DNA of 64,000 nt from Formosa sp. Hel3_A1_48. Lineage in GTDB: Bacteria; Bacteroidota; Bacteroidia; Flavobacteriales; Flavobacteriaceae. The stretch covers positions 372,001 to 436,000 of the forward strand of contig NZ_CP017259.1 in assembly GCF_001735715.1 (NCBI RefSeq). Direction: 5' to 3'. Every line of letters begins with the position of its first letter. Positions within the stretch are counted from its first letter, which is position 1. The position numbers and the translations under genes are program-made. The notes beneath the pieces were generated by a model that made no database searches, was not told the DNA's origin, and saw nothing but the letters and a program-made list of their open reading frames with translations. This document shows, one piece after another, positions 1 to 7,819 of the stretch.

Positions 1-2487
1 ATCTTTTGTAGCTTCCTCAGAAACATTTGGAATATCATTTGTTAATTCCTCATTTCCTAATTTAGTGTCTCTTACTTCCAATGAGTATTCATCGATGTGG
101 ATAGATGTGAAAATATCATCACGAACTACTTTCTCTGAAATCACAATAGCATCCTCAAAGTTATAACCTTTCCATGGCATGAAGGCAACCTTCATGTTAC
201 GCCCAAGGGCAAGCTCACCATTTTGAGTAGCATATCCCTCACAAAGTACTTGTCCCTTAGATACCTTATCGCCTTTTTCAACTATAGCTTTAAGATTCAC
301 TGAAGTCCCCTGGTTTGTTTTGCGGAATTTAGTTAAAGGGTAAGTGTAAGTATCAGAGTCAAAACTTACAAGATTTTCATTTTCTGATCTATTGTATTTG
401 ATAATAATTTTATCAGCGTCTACATATTCTACCACACCATCAGCTTCAGCATTGACCAAAACTCTAGAGTCTGACGCAACTTGACGCTCTAATCCAGTTC
501 CTACAATAGGTGCTTCTGGACGCAAAAGTGGTACCGCTTGACGCATCATGTTTGACCCCATCAGGGCACGGTTGGCATCATCATGCTCCAAGAATGGAAT
601 AAGAGATGCCGATATAGATGAAATTTGATTAGGCGCTACATCTGTATAATGCACTTGTACTGGATCAATAACAGGAAAATCTCCTTCTTGACGAGCAATA
701 ACTTTATCTAGAGTTATTTTACCATTTTTATCAACAGGGATACTTGCCTGAGCAATGAGTTTTTCTTCCTCTTCTTCAGCGCTGAGGTAAATGGGTTCGC
801 CTTTGATATCAACAACTGCGTTTTCAACTTTTCTGTAAGGCGTTTCAATAAAGCCCATAGAATTTACTTTAGCGTAAACAGAAAGTGAAGAAATTAGTCC
901 AATATTTGGTCCTTCAGGAGTTTCAATCGGACAAAGTCTTCCGTAGTGAGTGTAGTGTACATCTCGCACCTCAAAACCTGCACGTTCTCGAGAAAGTCCC
1001 CCAGGTCCAAGAGCCGATAGACGACGCTTGTGGGTGATTTCCGCTAATGGATTTGTTTGGTCCATAAACTGAGATAACTGATTGGTTCCAAAAAATGAAT
1101 TGATTACTGAAGATAATGTCTTCGCATTGATCAGGTCTATTGGAGTAAAGACTTCGTTGTCGCGGACATTCATGCGTTCGCGAATGGTACGGGCCATACG
1201 TGCTAATCCTACACCAAATTGTGAAGATAATTGCTCTCCTACTGTTCGAACACGACGATTGGAAAGGTGATCTATATCATCAATTTCTGCTTTAGAATTA
1301 ATCAATTCTATCAAATATTTGATAATGGTAATGATATCTTCTTTGGTCAAGACTTGTTTGTCCATTCCTATGTCAAGGCCAAGTTTTTTGTTCATTCTGT
1401 AACGACCTACCTCACCTAAGTTATACCGCTGGTCGCTAAAGAATAGCTTATCGATAATACCTCTTGCAGTCTCTTCATCTGGCGGCTCAGCATTACGCAA
1501 CTGGCGGTAGATGTGCTCGACAGCTTCCTTTTCGGAGTTTGTCGGGTCTTTCTGCAGTGTATTGTGAATGATCGCGTAGTCACCTTGTTGTGATGTTTCT
1601 TTGTGTAGTAAAATAGTTTTAGTTCCAGACTCAAGAATTTCGACTGAATTATCTTTATCAATAATTGTATCTCTATCAAGTACAATTTCATTTCTTTCAA
1701 TAGACACAACTTCTCCTGTATCTTCATCTACGAAATCTTCATGCCATGTGTTAAGAACACGAGCCGCTAGCTTTCTTCCAATGACTTTTTTCAAACCAGA
1801 TTTGGAGACTTTGACTTCCTCGGCAAGATCAAAAATTTCTAAAATGTCTTTATCGCGCTCGAATCCGATGGCTCTAAAAAGAGTGGTTACCGGTAATTTT
1901 TTCTTACGATCGATGTACGCATACATTACACTGTTGATATCTGTCGCAAATTCAATCCATGAACCTTTGAAAGGAATCACACGTGCGGAGTACAACTTAG
2001 TACCATTCGCATGGAATGATTGTCCGAAGAATACACCAGGCGAGCGATGCAACTGAGATACCACTACACGTTCAGCACCATTGATACAAAAAGTACCGCT
2101 TGGCGTCATGTACGGAATTGTTCCTAAATACACATCTTGTACAATGGTTTCAAAATCCTCGTGTTCTGGATCTGTACAATAGAGTTTCAAACGTGCTTTT
2201 AGTGGCACAGAATAAGTTAGACCTCTTTCAATACATTCTTCAATAGAGTATCGAGGTGGGTCAACAAAGTAGTCTAAAAACTCTAAAACAAATTGATTAC
2301 GGGTATCTGTTATTGGAAAGTTTTCCATGAAGGTATTAAATAAACCTTCATCGGCTCTTTCATCTGATTTTGTTTCTAACTGGAAAAAATCCTGGAAGGA
2401 TTTTATCTGAATATCTAAGAAATCTGGATATTCTGTTCTATTGACTATAGACGAGAAATTTAATCTTTCAGCTTTTTTTGCTAGCAT
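1..2487 (-). CDS. rpoB: RNA polymerase subunit beta (N-terminal 829 residues, cut by window edge)
   Basis: This is the catalytic beta subunit of RNA polymerase; the reading frame stays open to the window edge, so the C-terminal part is outside. The start ATG at 2487 gives MLAKKAERL, as in Bacteroidota RpoB. The rifampicin-binding region is readable around residues 470-492 (QLSQFMDQ, then ITHKRRLSA), and the residues equivalent to E. coli D516, H526 and S531 (here D476, H486, S491) are the sensitive-type ones. The motif [18 protein letters not shown] and the ETPEGPNIG block follow. It lies downstream of rplL with a 125-base gap that contains a strong hairpin, so it is probably expressed by partial read-through from the ribosomal protein operon. 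Confidence 0.98.
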   Translation of the reverse strand, partial: MLAKKAERLNFSSIVNRTEYPDFLDIQIKSFQDFFQLETKSDERADEGLFNTFMENFPITDTRNQFVLEFLDYFVDPPRYSIEECIERGLTYSVPLKARLKLYCTDPEHEDFETIVQDVYLGTIPYMTPSGTFCINGAERVVVSQLHRSPGVFFGQSFHANGTKLYSARVIPFKGSWIEFATDINSVMYAYIDRKKKLPVTTLFRAIGFERDKDILEIFDLAEEVKVSKSGLKKVIGRKLAARVLNTWHEDFVDEDTGEVVSIERNEIVLDRDTIIDKDNSVEILESGTKTILLHKETSQQGDYAIIHNTLQKDPTNSEKEAVEHIYRQLRNAEPPDEETARGIIDKLFFSDQRYNLGEVGRYRMNKKLGLDIGMDKQVLTKEDIITIIKYLIELINSKAEIDDIDHLSNRRVRTVGEQLSSQFGVGLARMARTIRERMNVRDNEVFTPIDLINAKTLSSVINSFFGTNQLSQFMDQTNPLAEITHKRRLSALGPGGLSRERAGFEVRDVHYTHYGRLCPIETPEGPNIGLISSLSVYAKVNSMGFIETPYRKVENAVVDIKGEPIYLSAEEEEEKLIAQASIPVDKNGKITLDKVIARQEGDFPVIDPVQVHYTDVAPNQISSISASLIPFLEHDDANRALMGSNMMRQAVPLLRPEAPIVGTGLERQVASDSRVLVNAEADGVVEYVDADKIIIKYNRSENENLVSFDSDTYTYPLTKFRKTNQGTSVNLKAIVEKGDKVSKGQVLCEGYATQNGELALGRNMKVAFMPWKGYNFEDAIVISEKVVRDDIFTSIHIDEYSLEVRDTKLGNEELTNDIPNVSEEATKD

Positions 2488-2543
2488 CGACGGACGAATT
2501 ATTGATTAAAAAATAAAAATTTATTGGTGCATATGTCTTTATA

Positions 2544-2590
2544 CACAAAAGGGTTTAGGTCTCAGAACGTCTTGTCCTGTGACCTAAACC
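2544..2590 (-). terminator. Hairpin between rplL and rpoB, likely attenuator or processing site
   Basis: On the transcribed strand GGTTTAGGTC (2590-2581) pairs perfectly with GACCTAAACC (2561-2552). The stem continues inward past one mismatch by three more pairs (CAG/CTG). Only a short T run (TTTTG) follows, so full termination is unlikely. Its position between rplL and rpoB matches the place where E. coli has an attenuator and an RNase III site; that functional parallel is inference. Confidence 0.65.
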
Positions 2591-2612
2591 GTTAAGTTTG
2601 GAAAGCTAAAAC

Positions 2613-2990
2613 TTACTTCAGCTCAACCTCAGCTCCAGCCTCTTCTAAAGAATTTTTAAGCCCTTCAGCTTCATCTTTAGAGACACCTTCTTTGATTGCA
2701 CTAGGTGCTTCATCTACAAGACCTTTAGCTTCTTTCAAGCCAAGTCCTGTAAGCTCTTTAACTAGTTTTACAACTGCAAGTTTAGAACCACCAGCTGCTT
2801 TAAGTATAACATCAAATTCAGTTTGCTCTTCGGCGGCTTCACCACCTCCAGCACCACCACCAGCAGCAACTGCAACTGCAGCAGCAGCAGGCTCAATACC
2901 ATACTCGTCTTTTAAAATTGTAGCAAGCTCGTTTACTTCTTTTACTGTTAAGTTTACTAATTGTTCTGCGAAATCTTTTAAATCTGCCAT
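2613..2990 (-). CDS. rplL: 50S ribosomal protein L7/L12 (bL12)
   Basis: The 125-residue protein has the L7/L12 layout: a helical N-terminal dimerisation domain (about residues 1-33), an Ala/Gly-rich flexible hinge (about 35-53, with runs such as [11 protein letters not shown]), and the compact C-terminal factor-binding domain containing the conserved segment [12 protein letters not shown]. It forms the ribosomal stalk that recruits EF-Tu, EF-G and other GTPases and sits on L10. It directly follows rplJ on the same strand, as in most bacteria. Length is normal for the family. No Shine-Dalgarno sequence is visible before the ATG. Confidence 0.98.
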   Translation of the reverse strand: MADLKDFAEQLVNLTVKEVNELATILKDEYGIEPAAAAVAVAAGGGAGGGEAAEEQTEFDVILKAAGGSKLAVVKLVKELTGLGLKEAKGLVDEAPSAIKEGVSKDEAEGLKNSLEEAGAEVELK

Positions 2991-3057
2991 TTTTCTATCG
3001 TTTTAATAATGTGTTTAATAATAATTTATAATTGTATAAGTGCGTACGCGTTTAGGT

Positions 3058-3579
3058 TTATCCCTCTTTTTGAGATAAAGTTTTAATGATCCCTGAAAGT
3101 TTTCCACCACTCGATTGAAGAGCCGAGACCACATTTTTGGCTGGCGACTGAAGTAATCCTATGATTTCTCCAATTAATTCTTCTTTAGATTTGATGTCGA
3201 CTAACATGTCCAGTTGATCGTCCCCTATGTAAACAGCTTCCTCTATGTAAGCACCTTTCAAAAAGGGCTTTTCAGATTTTTTACGGAAGGCTTTAATTAC
3301 TTTTGCGGGAGCGTTTCCAGTCTCAGAATACATTACTGAAGTATTACCTTTAAGTGTTGTTGGTAAATCTCCAAAATCTTTATCTGAAGCTTCCATTGCT
3401 TTCTCAAGCAAGGTATTCTTAACTACAGCCAGACGCACATTTGCTTTGAAACATGCACGGCGTAATGCTGAGGTAGTACCTGCGTTTAGTCCTGAAATAT
3501 CGGTCAAATAAAAATTTGAACTTTCAGCTAATTCGGCAGTTAATTCCTTTATTACTTTTGATTTTTCTTCTCTTGTCAT
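3058..3579 (-). CDS. rplJ: 50S ribosomal protein L10 (uL10)
   Basis: This 173-residue protein is the base of the ribosomal stalk: its N-terminal domain binds 23S rRNA and its C-terminal helix binds L7/L12 dimers. Family features visible are the N-terminus MTREEKSKVIKEL, the segment YLTDISGLNAGTTSALRR and the VVKNTLLEKA motif in the first 60 residues. It lies between rplA (16-base gap) and rplL (67-base gap), the standard order. In other bacteria the L10-L12 complex represses its own mRNA; no leader structure for that was recognised here. Confidence 0.97.
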   Translation of the reverse strand: MTREEKSKVIKELTAELAESSNFYLTDISGLNAGTTSALRRACFKANVRLAVVKNTLLEKAMEASDKDFGDLPTTLKGNTSVMYSETGNAPAKVIKAFRKKSEKPFLKGAYIEEAVYIGDDQLDMLVDIKSKEELIGEIIGLLQSPAKNVVSALQSSGGKLSGIIKTLSQKEG

Positions 3580-3595
3580 AATATATGTTTAACGC

Positions 3596-4288
3596 CTAAC
3601 TGACTGCTTTTGAATCAACTGCAATACTAGGGCTCATAGTGCTTGACATGAAAATACTTTTCATGTAAACACCTTTTGCTGCGGTTGGCTTAAGTTTCAT
3701 TAAAGTCGATAATAATTCTTGGGCATTGCCTTCAATTTTATCTGCAGAAAAAGAAACTTTTCCTATTGCAGCATGAACAATTCCTGTTTTATCAACTTTA
3801 AAATCTATTTTACCTGCTTTAACTTCGGACACAGCTTTTGCAATATCCATTGTCACAGTTCCAGTCTTTGGGTTAGGCATGAGTCCTCTTGGTCCCAATA
3901 CGCGACCTAATGGGCCTAATTTTCCCATTACGCTAGGCATGGTAATAATTACATCAACGTCAGTCCAACCCCCCTTAATTTTATCAAGGTATTCGTTTAG
4001 ACCAACGTAATCCGCACCAGCGTCTTTTGCTTCCTGCTCTTTATCAGGAGTAACAAGTGCGAGTACTTTAACGTCTTTACCTGTACCGTGTGGAAGAGAC
4101 ACAACACCTCTAACCATTTGGTTTGCCTTCTTGGGATCAACCCCAAGACGAACAGCGATATCTACAGAAGCATCAAATTTTGCATTTGATATTTCTTTTA
4201 CTAAAGCAGAGGCTTCACTTAGAGAGTAAAATTTACTTTTATCTATTTTAGCTACTGCTTCTTTTTGTTTTTTTGTTAATCTTGCCAT
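3596..4288 (-). CDS. rplA: 50S ribosomal protein L1 (uL1)
   Basis: The 230-residue protein has normal length for L1, which binds 23S rRNA at the mobile L1 stalk and helps eject tRNA from the E site. The diagnostic signature [17 protein letters not shown] is present near residues 127-144, and the N-terminus [10 protein letters not shown] is typical of Bacteroidota. It starts 12 bases after the rplK stop codon, so the two are co-transcribed and probably translationally coupled. L1 is an autogenous repressor of the rplK-rplA mRNA in other bacteria; a binding site was not recognised here. Confidence 0.98.
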   Translation of the reverse strand: MARLTKKQKEAVAKIDKSKFYSLSEASALVKEISNAKFDASVDIAVRLGVDPKKANQMVRGVVSLPHGTGKDVKVLALVTPDKEQEAKDAGADYVGLNEYLDKIKGGWTDVDVIITMPSVMGKLGPLGRVLGPRGLMPNPKTGTVTMDIAKAVSEVKAGKIDFKVDKTGIVHAAIGKVSFSADKIEGNAQELLSTLMKLKPTAAKGVYMKSIFMSSTMSPSIAVDSKAVS

Positions 4289-4300
4289 TTCAAATACAGT

Positions 4301-4741
4301 TTATTTGGGTGCTTCACCACCTTTTACAGTTATACCCATAGATCTGGCAGTACCAGCAACCATTTTCATTGCTGATTCAATTGTAAATGCATTTAAATCT
4401 ACCATTTTGTCTTCAGCAATAGTTTTCACTTGATCCCAAGTGACTTTAGCTACTTTTTTAACATGTGGTTCACCAGAACCTTTTTTTACTTTGGCCGCTT
4501 CTAATAATTGTACTGCAGCTGGAGGAGTTTTAATAACAAATTCAAATGATTTGTCTTTATAAACTGATATCACGACTGGTAATACTTTACCAGGTTTATC
4601 TTGAGTTCGCGCATTAAACTGCTTACAAAACTCCATGATATTGACCCCAGCAGCACCTAAAGCGGGTCCAACCGGTGGCGATGGATTCGCTGCACCTCCC
4701 CTAACTTGTAGTTTGACTACTTTGTCTAGTTCTTTTGCCAT
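4301..4741 (-). CDS. rplK: 50S ribosomal protein L11 (uL11)
   Basis: The 146-residue protein matches L11 from end to end: the N-terminal motif [20 protein letters not shown] is the family signature, and the C-terminal rRNA-binding domain ends in [12 protein letters not shown]11 binds the GTPase-associated centre of 23S rRNA and is needed for RelA activation. It is the first gene of the rplK-rplA-rplJ-rplL block, 70 bases after nusG. The conserved proline-rich stretch that interacts with thiopeptide antibiotics is intact. Confidence 0.98.
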   Translation of the reverse strand: MAKELDKVVKLQVRGGAANPSPPVGPALGAAGVNIMEFCKQFNARTQDKPGKVLPVVISVYKDKSFEFVIKTPPAAVQLLEAAKVKKGSGEPHVKKVAKVTWDQVKTIAEDKMVDLNAFTIESAMKMVAGTARSMGITVKGGEAPK

Positions 4742-4811
4742 TTTTAATTTTTAGTGACTTGTACCCTCTAGTGGAAGCTGAAAATACAAACCGTGTTAAT
4801 TGTAACAATTA

Positions 4812-5369
4812 TTAAATTTTATCTACTTGCATGTAACTGAGCTCTAGTGGCGTTTTTCTTCCGAAAATCTTCACCATAACTTCAAGTTTACGCTTTTCTT
4901 CGTTAATTTTTTCAACAGTACCGTCAAATCCATTAAATGGGCCGTCGATTACTTTGACCGTTTCTCCAATAACAAATGGAATAATAACGTTCTGGTCAGC
5001 CTCTAACGCTAACTCATCTACTTTACCTAACATTCTATTGACCTCTGATTTTCTCAATGGAACGGGTTCTCCACCTTTTGTTTCGCCTAAAAAGCCGATC
5101 ACATTGGTGATGGATTTTATGATGTGTGGTATTTCACCACTTAGATTGGCTTGAATCATGATGTAACCAGGAAAATAGACTTTTTCTTTTTGTACTTTTT
5201 TTCCGTTACGAATTTGGATTACATTTTCAGTAGGCACTAGGACTTGGTCCACAAAATTATCTAAACCTAAGCGAGAAATTTCTGTCTCAATATAGTTTTT
5301 AATTTTGTTTTCTTGCCCACTTACCGCACGGACAACATACCATTTTTTATCTTCCTTTTGCTCTGCCAT
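4812..5369 (-). CDS. nusG: Transcription termination/antitermination protein NusG
   Basis: The 185-residue protein has the two NusG domains: an N-terminal RNA-polymerase-binding domain (KWYVVRAVSGQENKIKNYIE at the start; FPGYIMIQ near the middle) and a C-terminal KOW domain (around GETVKVIDGPFNGFDG). NusG travels with RNA polymerase, suppresses pausing and links it to Rho or the ribosome. The start chosen is ATG 5369 (MAEQKEDKKWYV). A longer frame reaching 5447 would overlap secE and adds non-homologous residues. It follows secE by 10 bases, the classical secE-nusG pair. Confidence 0.96.
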   Translation of the reverse strand: MAEQKEDKKWYVVRAVSGQENKIKNYIETEISRLGLDNFVDQVLVPTENVIQIRNGKKVQKEKVYFPGYIMIQANLSGEIPHIIKSITNVIGFLGETKGGEPVPLRKSEVNRMLGKVDELALEADQNVIIPFVIGETVKVIDGPFNGFDGTVEKINEEKRKLEVMVKIFGRKTPLELSYMQVDKI

Positions 5370-5379
5370 GAGTGTAATA

Positions 5380-5565
5380 TTATTTAATCCAATTAAAATA
5401 TGTTTCCACAACACGTGCAAAAACTGTATCAACACCCCAAATCGCAAGTGAAAATATAATGGAGAATAACGCGACTAAGACTGTTAGACTTTGGCCTTGA
5501 GACCATGATGGCCAGCTGACGTTGTTCTTTAATTCTTCAAATGATTCTTTAATGTACTCTATCAT
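5380..5565 (-). CDS. secE: Protein translocase subunit SecE
   Basis: This 61-residue protein is the short, single-membrane-span form of SecE, an essential part of the SecYEG translocon that clamps SecY. It has the family pattern: an N-terminal amphipathic helix with the conserved segment SFEELKNNVSWPSW followed by a single hydrophobic segment (about residues 28-53) ending in FNWIK. Its place between tRNA-Trp and nusG is conserved in Bacteroidota and supports the call despite the small size. Confidence 0.96.
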   Translation of the reverse strand: MIEYIKESFEELKNNVSWPSWSQGQSLTVLVALFSIIFSLAIWGVDTVFARVVETYFNWIK

Positions 5566-5631
5566 TTTTACTGTAATTTGAGTTGACTTGGATTTTAATT
5601 AGCTTTTCTTGGTTGCATTTCTAGTACCTTG

Positions 5632-5704
5632 CACGGGTTGAGAGGCTCGAACTCCCGACACCTGGTTTTGGAGACCAGTGCTCTACCAACTGAGCTAAAC
5701 CCGT
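5632..5704 (-). tRNA. tRNA-Trp (anticodon CCA)
   Basis: The 73-nt minus-strand sequence folds as a tRNA: acceptor ACGGGTT/AACCCGT, D arm GCTC/GAGC, anticodon stem CTGGT/ACCAG around the loop CTCCAAA with anticodon CCA, and a T arm GGGAG/CTCTC with the loop TTCGAGC. The discriminator is G and the CCA end is not encoded. It sits between tuf and secE, as in other Bacteroidota. Confidence 0.97.
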
Positions 5705-5715
5705 AAATACAAGTG

Positions 5716-5743
5716 AAGGTATCCTGAATTTTCAGGACACCTT
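5716..5743 (-). other. Hairpin between tuf and tRNA-Trp, likely RNA-processing site
   Basis: Positions 5716-5727 pair with 5732-5743 (12 pairs on the transcribed strand, one of them a G-U wobble) around a four-base loop. No T tract follows on the minus strand, so it is unlike an intrinsic terminator and could be an RNase target that separates tuf mRNA from the tRNA-Trp/secE transcript, or a 3' stabiliser of tuf mRNA. The structure is seen; the role is inferred. Confidence 0.6.
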
Positions 5744-5765
5744 TACCAGTATTAATCTAACAATA

Positions 5766-6953
5766 TTAGTCTAAAATCTCAGTTACTTGACCAGCACCAA
5801 CTGTTCTACCACCTTCACGAATTGCGAAACGTAGTCCAACATTCATGGCGATTGGCTGAATTAATTCAACCGTGATAGTCAAGTTATCACCAGGCATTAC
5901 CATTTCTACTCCAGAAGGCAATGCAATGTTTCCTGTAACATCTGTTGTACGCACATAAAACTGTGGACGGTAGTTGTTGTGGAATGGTGTGTGACGTCCT
6001 CCTTCTTCTTTCTTAAGGATGTATACCTCAGCTTTAAACTTAGCGTGTGGTGTTACAGAACCTGGCTTGCAGATTACCATACCTCTAGAAATTTGAGTTT
6101 TCTCAATACCTCTTAGTAGGATTCCAGCATTATCTCCAGCTTCTCCTCTATCAAGGATTTGACGGAACATCTCGATACCCGTAATTGTAGAGGTTAATTT
6201 TTCTGCACCCATTCCGATAATTTCTACTGGGTCACCAGTGTTTGCTATACCAGTCTCAATACGACCAGTTGCAACAGTACCACGACCAGTAATTGAGAAT
6301 ACATCTTCAATTGGCATTAAGAAATCTTTGTCAACGTCTCTTTTTGGTAACTCAATCCAAGTATCAACAGCTTCCATTAATTCCATCACAGTGTCTACCC
6401 ACTTTTGCTCACCATTAAGTGCTCCGAGTGCAGAACCAGAAATTACAGGTCCGTTATCACCATCATACTCGTAGAAGTTAAGCAAGTCTCTTACCTCCAT
6501 GTCAACAAGCTCAAGAAGCTCCTCATCATCAACCATGTCTACTTTGTTAAGGAAGACAACGATTCTTGGAATACCGACCTGACGTCCTAAAAGGATGTGC
6601 TCACGTGTTTGTGGCATTGGACCATCAGTTGCAGCAACCACTAGAATTGCACCATCCATTTGAGCAGCACCAGTTACCATGTTCTTTACGTAATCCGCGT
6701 GACCTGGACAGTCAACGTGTGCGTAATGACGATTTGCAGTTTGGTACTCTACATGAGATGTATTAATTGTAATACCTCTTTCTTTTTCTTCAGGAGCGTT
6801 GTCAATTGTATCAAATGAACGTGCTTCTGATAATCCAGCATCTGCCAATACTTTAGTAATTGCTGCTGTTAAAGTTGTTTTTCCGTGATCTACGTGTCCA
6901 ATAGTACCGATGTTTAAGTGCGGTTTGGAGCGATCGAAAGTTCCCTTTGCCAT
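5766..6953 (-). CDS. tuf: Elongation factor Tu
   Basis: The 395-residue GTPase carries aminoacyl-tRNA to the ribosomal A site. The G motifs are all readable: GHVDHGKT at 19-26, DCPGH at about 80-84 and NKVD at about 135-138. Domains 2 and 3 follow with the C-terminus ending [10 protein letters not shown]. Length is normal. It lies 67 bases after tRNA-Thr(GGT) and no TAnnTTTG promoter was found in that gap, so it is probably transcribed with the four upstream tRNAs, as for tufB in E. coli. No Shine-Dalgarno sequence precedes the ATG. Confidence 0.99.
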   Translation of the reverse strand: MAKGTFDRSKPHLNIGTIGHVDHGKTTLTAAITKVLADAGLSEARSFDTIDNAPEEKERGITINTSHVEYQTANRHYAHVDCPGHADYVKNMVTGAAQMDGAILVVAATDGPMPQTREHILLGRQVGIPRIVVFLNKVDMVDDEELLELVDMEVRDLLNFYEYDGDNGPVISGSALGALNGEQKWVDTVMELMEAVDTWIELPKRDVDKDFLMPIEDVFSITGRGTVATGRIETGIANTGDPVEIIGMGAEKLTSTITGIEMFRQILDRGEAGDNAGILLRGIEKTQISRGMVICKPGSVTPHAKFKAEVYILKKEEGGRHTPFHNNYRPQFYVRTTDVTGNIALPSGVEMVMPGDNLTITVELIQPIAMNVGLRFAIREGGRTVGAGQVTEILD

Positions 6954-7020
6954 GATTTAAATTTTAGTCTTTGTTATATTAATAATATTAGTGTTCTTGT
7001 TTATGTGTCTTAAAAAAAAG

Positions 7021-7092
7021 AGCCAATGACGGGATTTGAACCCGTGACCTCTTCCTTACCAAGGAAACGCTCTACCCCTGAGCTACACCGGC
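7021..7092 (-). tRNA. tRNA-Thr (anticodon GGT)
   Basis: A 72-nt minus-strand tRNA with acceptor GCCGGTG/CATTGGC, anticodon loop TTGGTAA (anticodon GGT) and T arm CGGGT/ATCCCG-type pairing around TTCAAAT. The 3' CCA is not encoded; the discriminator T is followed by C and then eight T residues (7019-7012), which could cause some termination before tuf. It is the last of four tRNAs in the cluster. Confidence 0.97.
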
Positions 7093-7103
7093 CAAAAATT
7101 TAG

Positions 7104-7176
7104 AGCGGGAGACCGGGTTCGAACCGGCGACATTCAGCTTGGAAGGCTGACGCTCTACCAACTGAGCTACTCCCGC
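7104..7176 (-). tRNA. tRNA-Gly (anticodon TCC)
   Basis: A 73-nt minus-strand tRNA: acceptor GCGGGAG/CTCCCGC, anticodon stem TCAGC/GCTGA around the loop CTTCCAA (anticodon TCC), and T arm CCGGT/ACCGG-type pairing. CCA is not encoded. It lies 11 bases upstream of tRNA-Thr(GGT) and 27 bases downstream of tRNA-Tyr, clearly one transcript. Confidence 0.97.
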
Positions 7177-7203
7177 AATATTTTTTATCCTATCAATTTA
7201 ATG

Positions 7204-7286
7204 TGGGGAGAGCAGGATTCGAACCTGCGAAGTTAAAAAACAACAGATTTACAGTCTGTCCTCGTTGGCCGCTTGAGTATCTCCCC
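7204..7286 (-). tRNA. tRNA-Tyr (anticodon GTA)
   Basis: An 83-nt class II tRNA on the minus strand with acceptor GGGGAGA/TCTCCCC, anticodon stem CAGA/TCTG around the loop CTGTAAA (anticodon GTA) and a long variable arm (around GTTTTTTAAC), as expected for tRNA-Tyr. The discriminator is A and the CCA is not encoded. Confidence 0.97.
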
Positions 7287-7321
7287 AATTTGAAATTGGT
7301 TTCAGTATTTTTAAGAACTTG

Positions 7322-7395
7322 AGCCGATGGAGGGACTCGAACCCACGACCTGCTGATTACAAATCAGCTGCTCTAGCCAGCTGAGCTACATCGGC
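7322..7395 (-). tRNA. tRNA-Thr (anticodon TGT)
   Basis: A 74-nt minus-strand tRNA: acceptor GCCGATG/CATCGGC, anticodon stem GCTGA/TCAGC around the loop TTTGTAA (anticodon TGT), T arm GTGGG/TCCCT-type pairing. CCA is not encoded. It is the first gene of the tRNA-tuf transcript; its promoter is seen at 7445-7474. Confidence 0.97.
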
Positions 7396-7416
7396 TTTTT
7401 AATGTTTTTTGCACAC

Positions 7417-7442
7417 AAAAAAGCCCGCTATTTCTAACGGAC
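7417..7442 (-). terminator. Intrinsic terminator of the hibernation-factor gene
   Basis: On the minus strand GTCCGTTA (7442-7435) pairs with TAGCGGGC (7430-7423) around a GAAA tetraloop: eight pairs including two G-U wobbles. Six T residues (7422-7417) follow directly. It lies 50 bases after the hpf stop codon and ends transcripts coming from xerC-hpf. It also overlaps the predicted start point of the tRNA promoter. Confidence 0.8.
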
Positions 7443-7444
7443 TG

Positions 7445-7474
7445 CAAATGTATATATATTTTTTTTGTTTCAAA
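7445..7474 (-). promoter_or_regulatory. Promoter of the tRNA-tuf operon
   Basis: On the minus strand TTTG (7474-7471) is followed after 18 bases by TACATTTG (7452-7445), an exact match to the Bacteroidota housekeeping consensus (TTTG or TTG, 17-23 bases, TAnnTTTG). The expected start point, about 7440, lies inside the 5' arm of the hpf terminator. It is the only good promoter between hpf and tRNA-Thr(TGT). Confidence 0.75.
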
Positions 7475-7491
7475 ACATTTTTTAAATATTT

Positions 7492-7797
7492 TTATGAGGT
7501 TTGTTTGCGTAATTTTTCTTTTCGTTTTTTTAGCTGACGTTCTAGAATATGAACCGCTGTATCAACACCCTCTTCAAAGCTTTTGCATTTTTTCTTAACA
7601 ACCAAACTATCACCAGGGACAGAAAGCTTGGCTTCAAATATTTTATTCTCCTTCTCCGAAGTGTTTTCCACCTTGAGAAATACATCTGACTTAATTATTT
7701 TATCATAAAATAAATCAAGTTTATTCATTCGCTTTTGAATGAAATTGATAAGTTTTTGATCAACATTAAAATTGATGGACTGGACATTTACTTTCAT
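7492..7797 (-). CDS. hpf: Ribosome hibernation-promoting factor, short form (HPF/RaiA family)
   Basis: The 101-residue protein matches the N-terminal domain of the HPF/YfiA family, which binds the decoding centre of the 30S subunit and silences ribosomes in slow growth. It has the pattern INFNVDQKLINFIQKRMNKL near residues 9-28, a central EAKLSVPGDSLVVKK strand and a basic C-terminal tail (KKRKEKLRKQ). It lacks the dimerising C-terminal domain of long HPF, so it is a short form. It follows xerC by 22 bases and precedes the tRNA-tuf operon, a common Flavobacteriia arrangement. Confidence 0.9.
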   Translation of the reverse strand: MKVNVQSINFNVDQKLINFIQKRMNKLDLFYDKIIKSDVFLKVENTSEKENKIFEAKLSVPGDSLVVKKKCKSFEEGVDTAVHILERQLKKRKEKLRKQTS

Positions 7798-7819
7798 AAC
7801 GGATAAAAATTAATCTTAA

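Noticed and set aside
1601-2056. 151-residue plus-strand open frame within rpoB
   Set aside because: It is antisense to the well-conserved rpoB coding frame, has no promoter or family similarity, and is explained as a shadow of that gene.
4796-4811. Perfect palindrome after the nusG stop codon as terminator or L1/L11 operator
   Set aside because: The arms (TAATTGT/ACAATTA) are AT-rich and weak with no T tract following, and the sequence shows no likeness to the rRNA site bound by L1.
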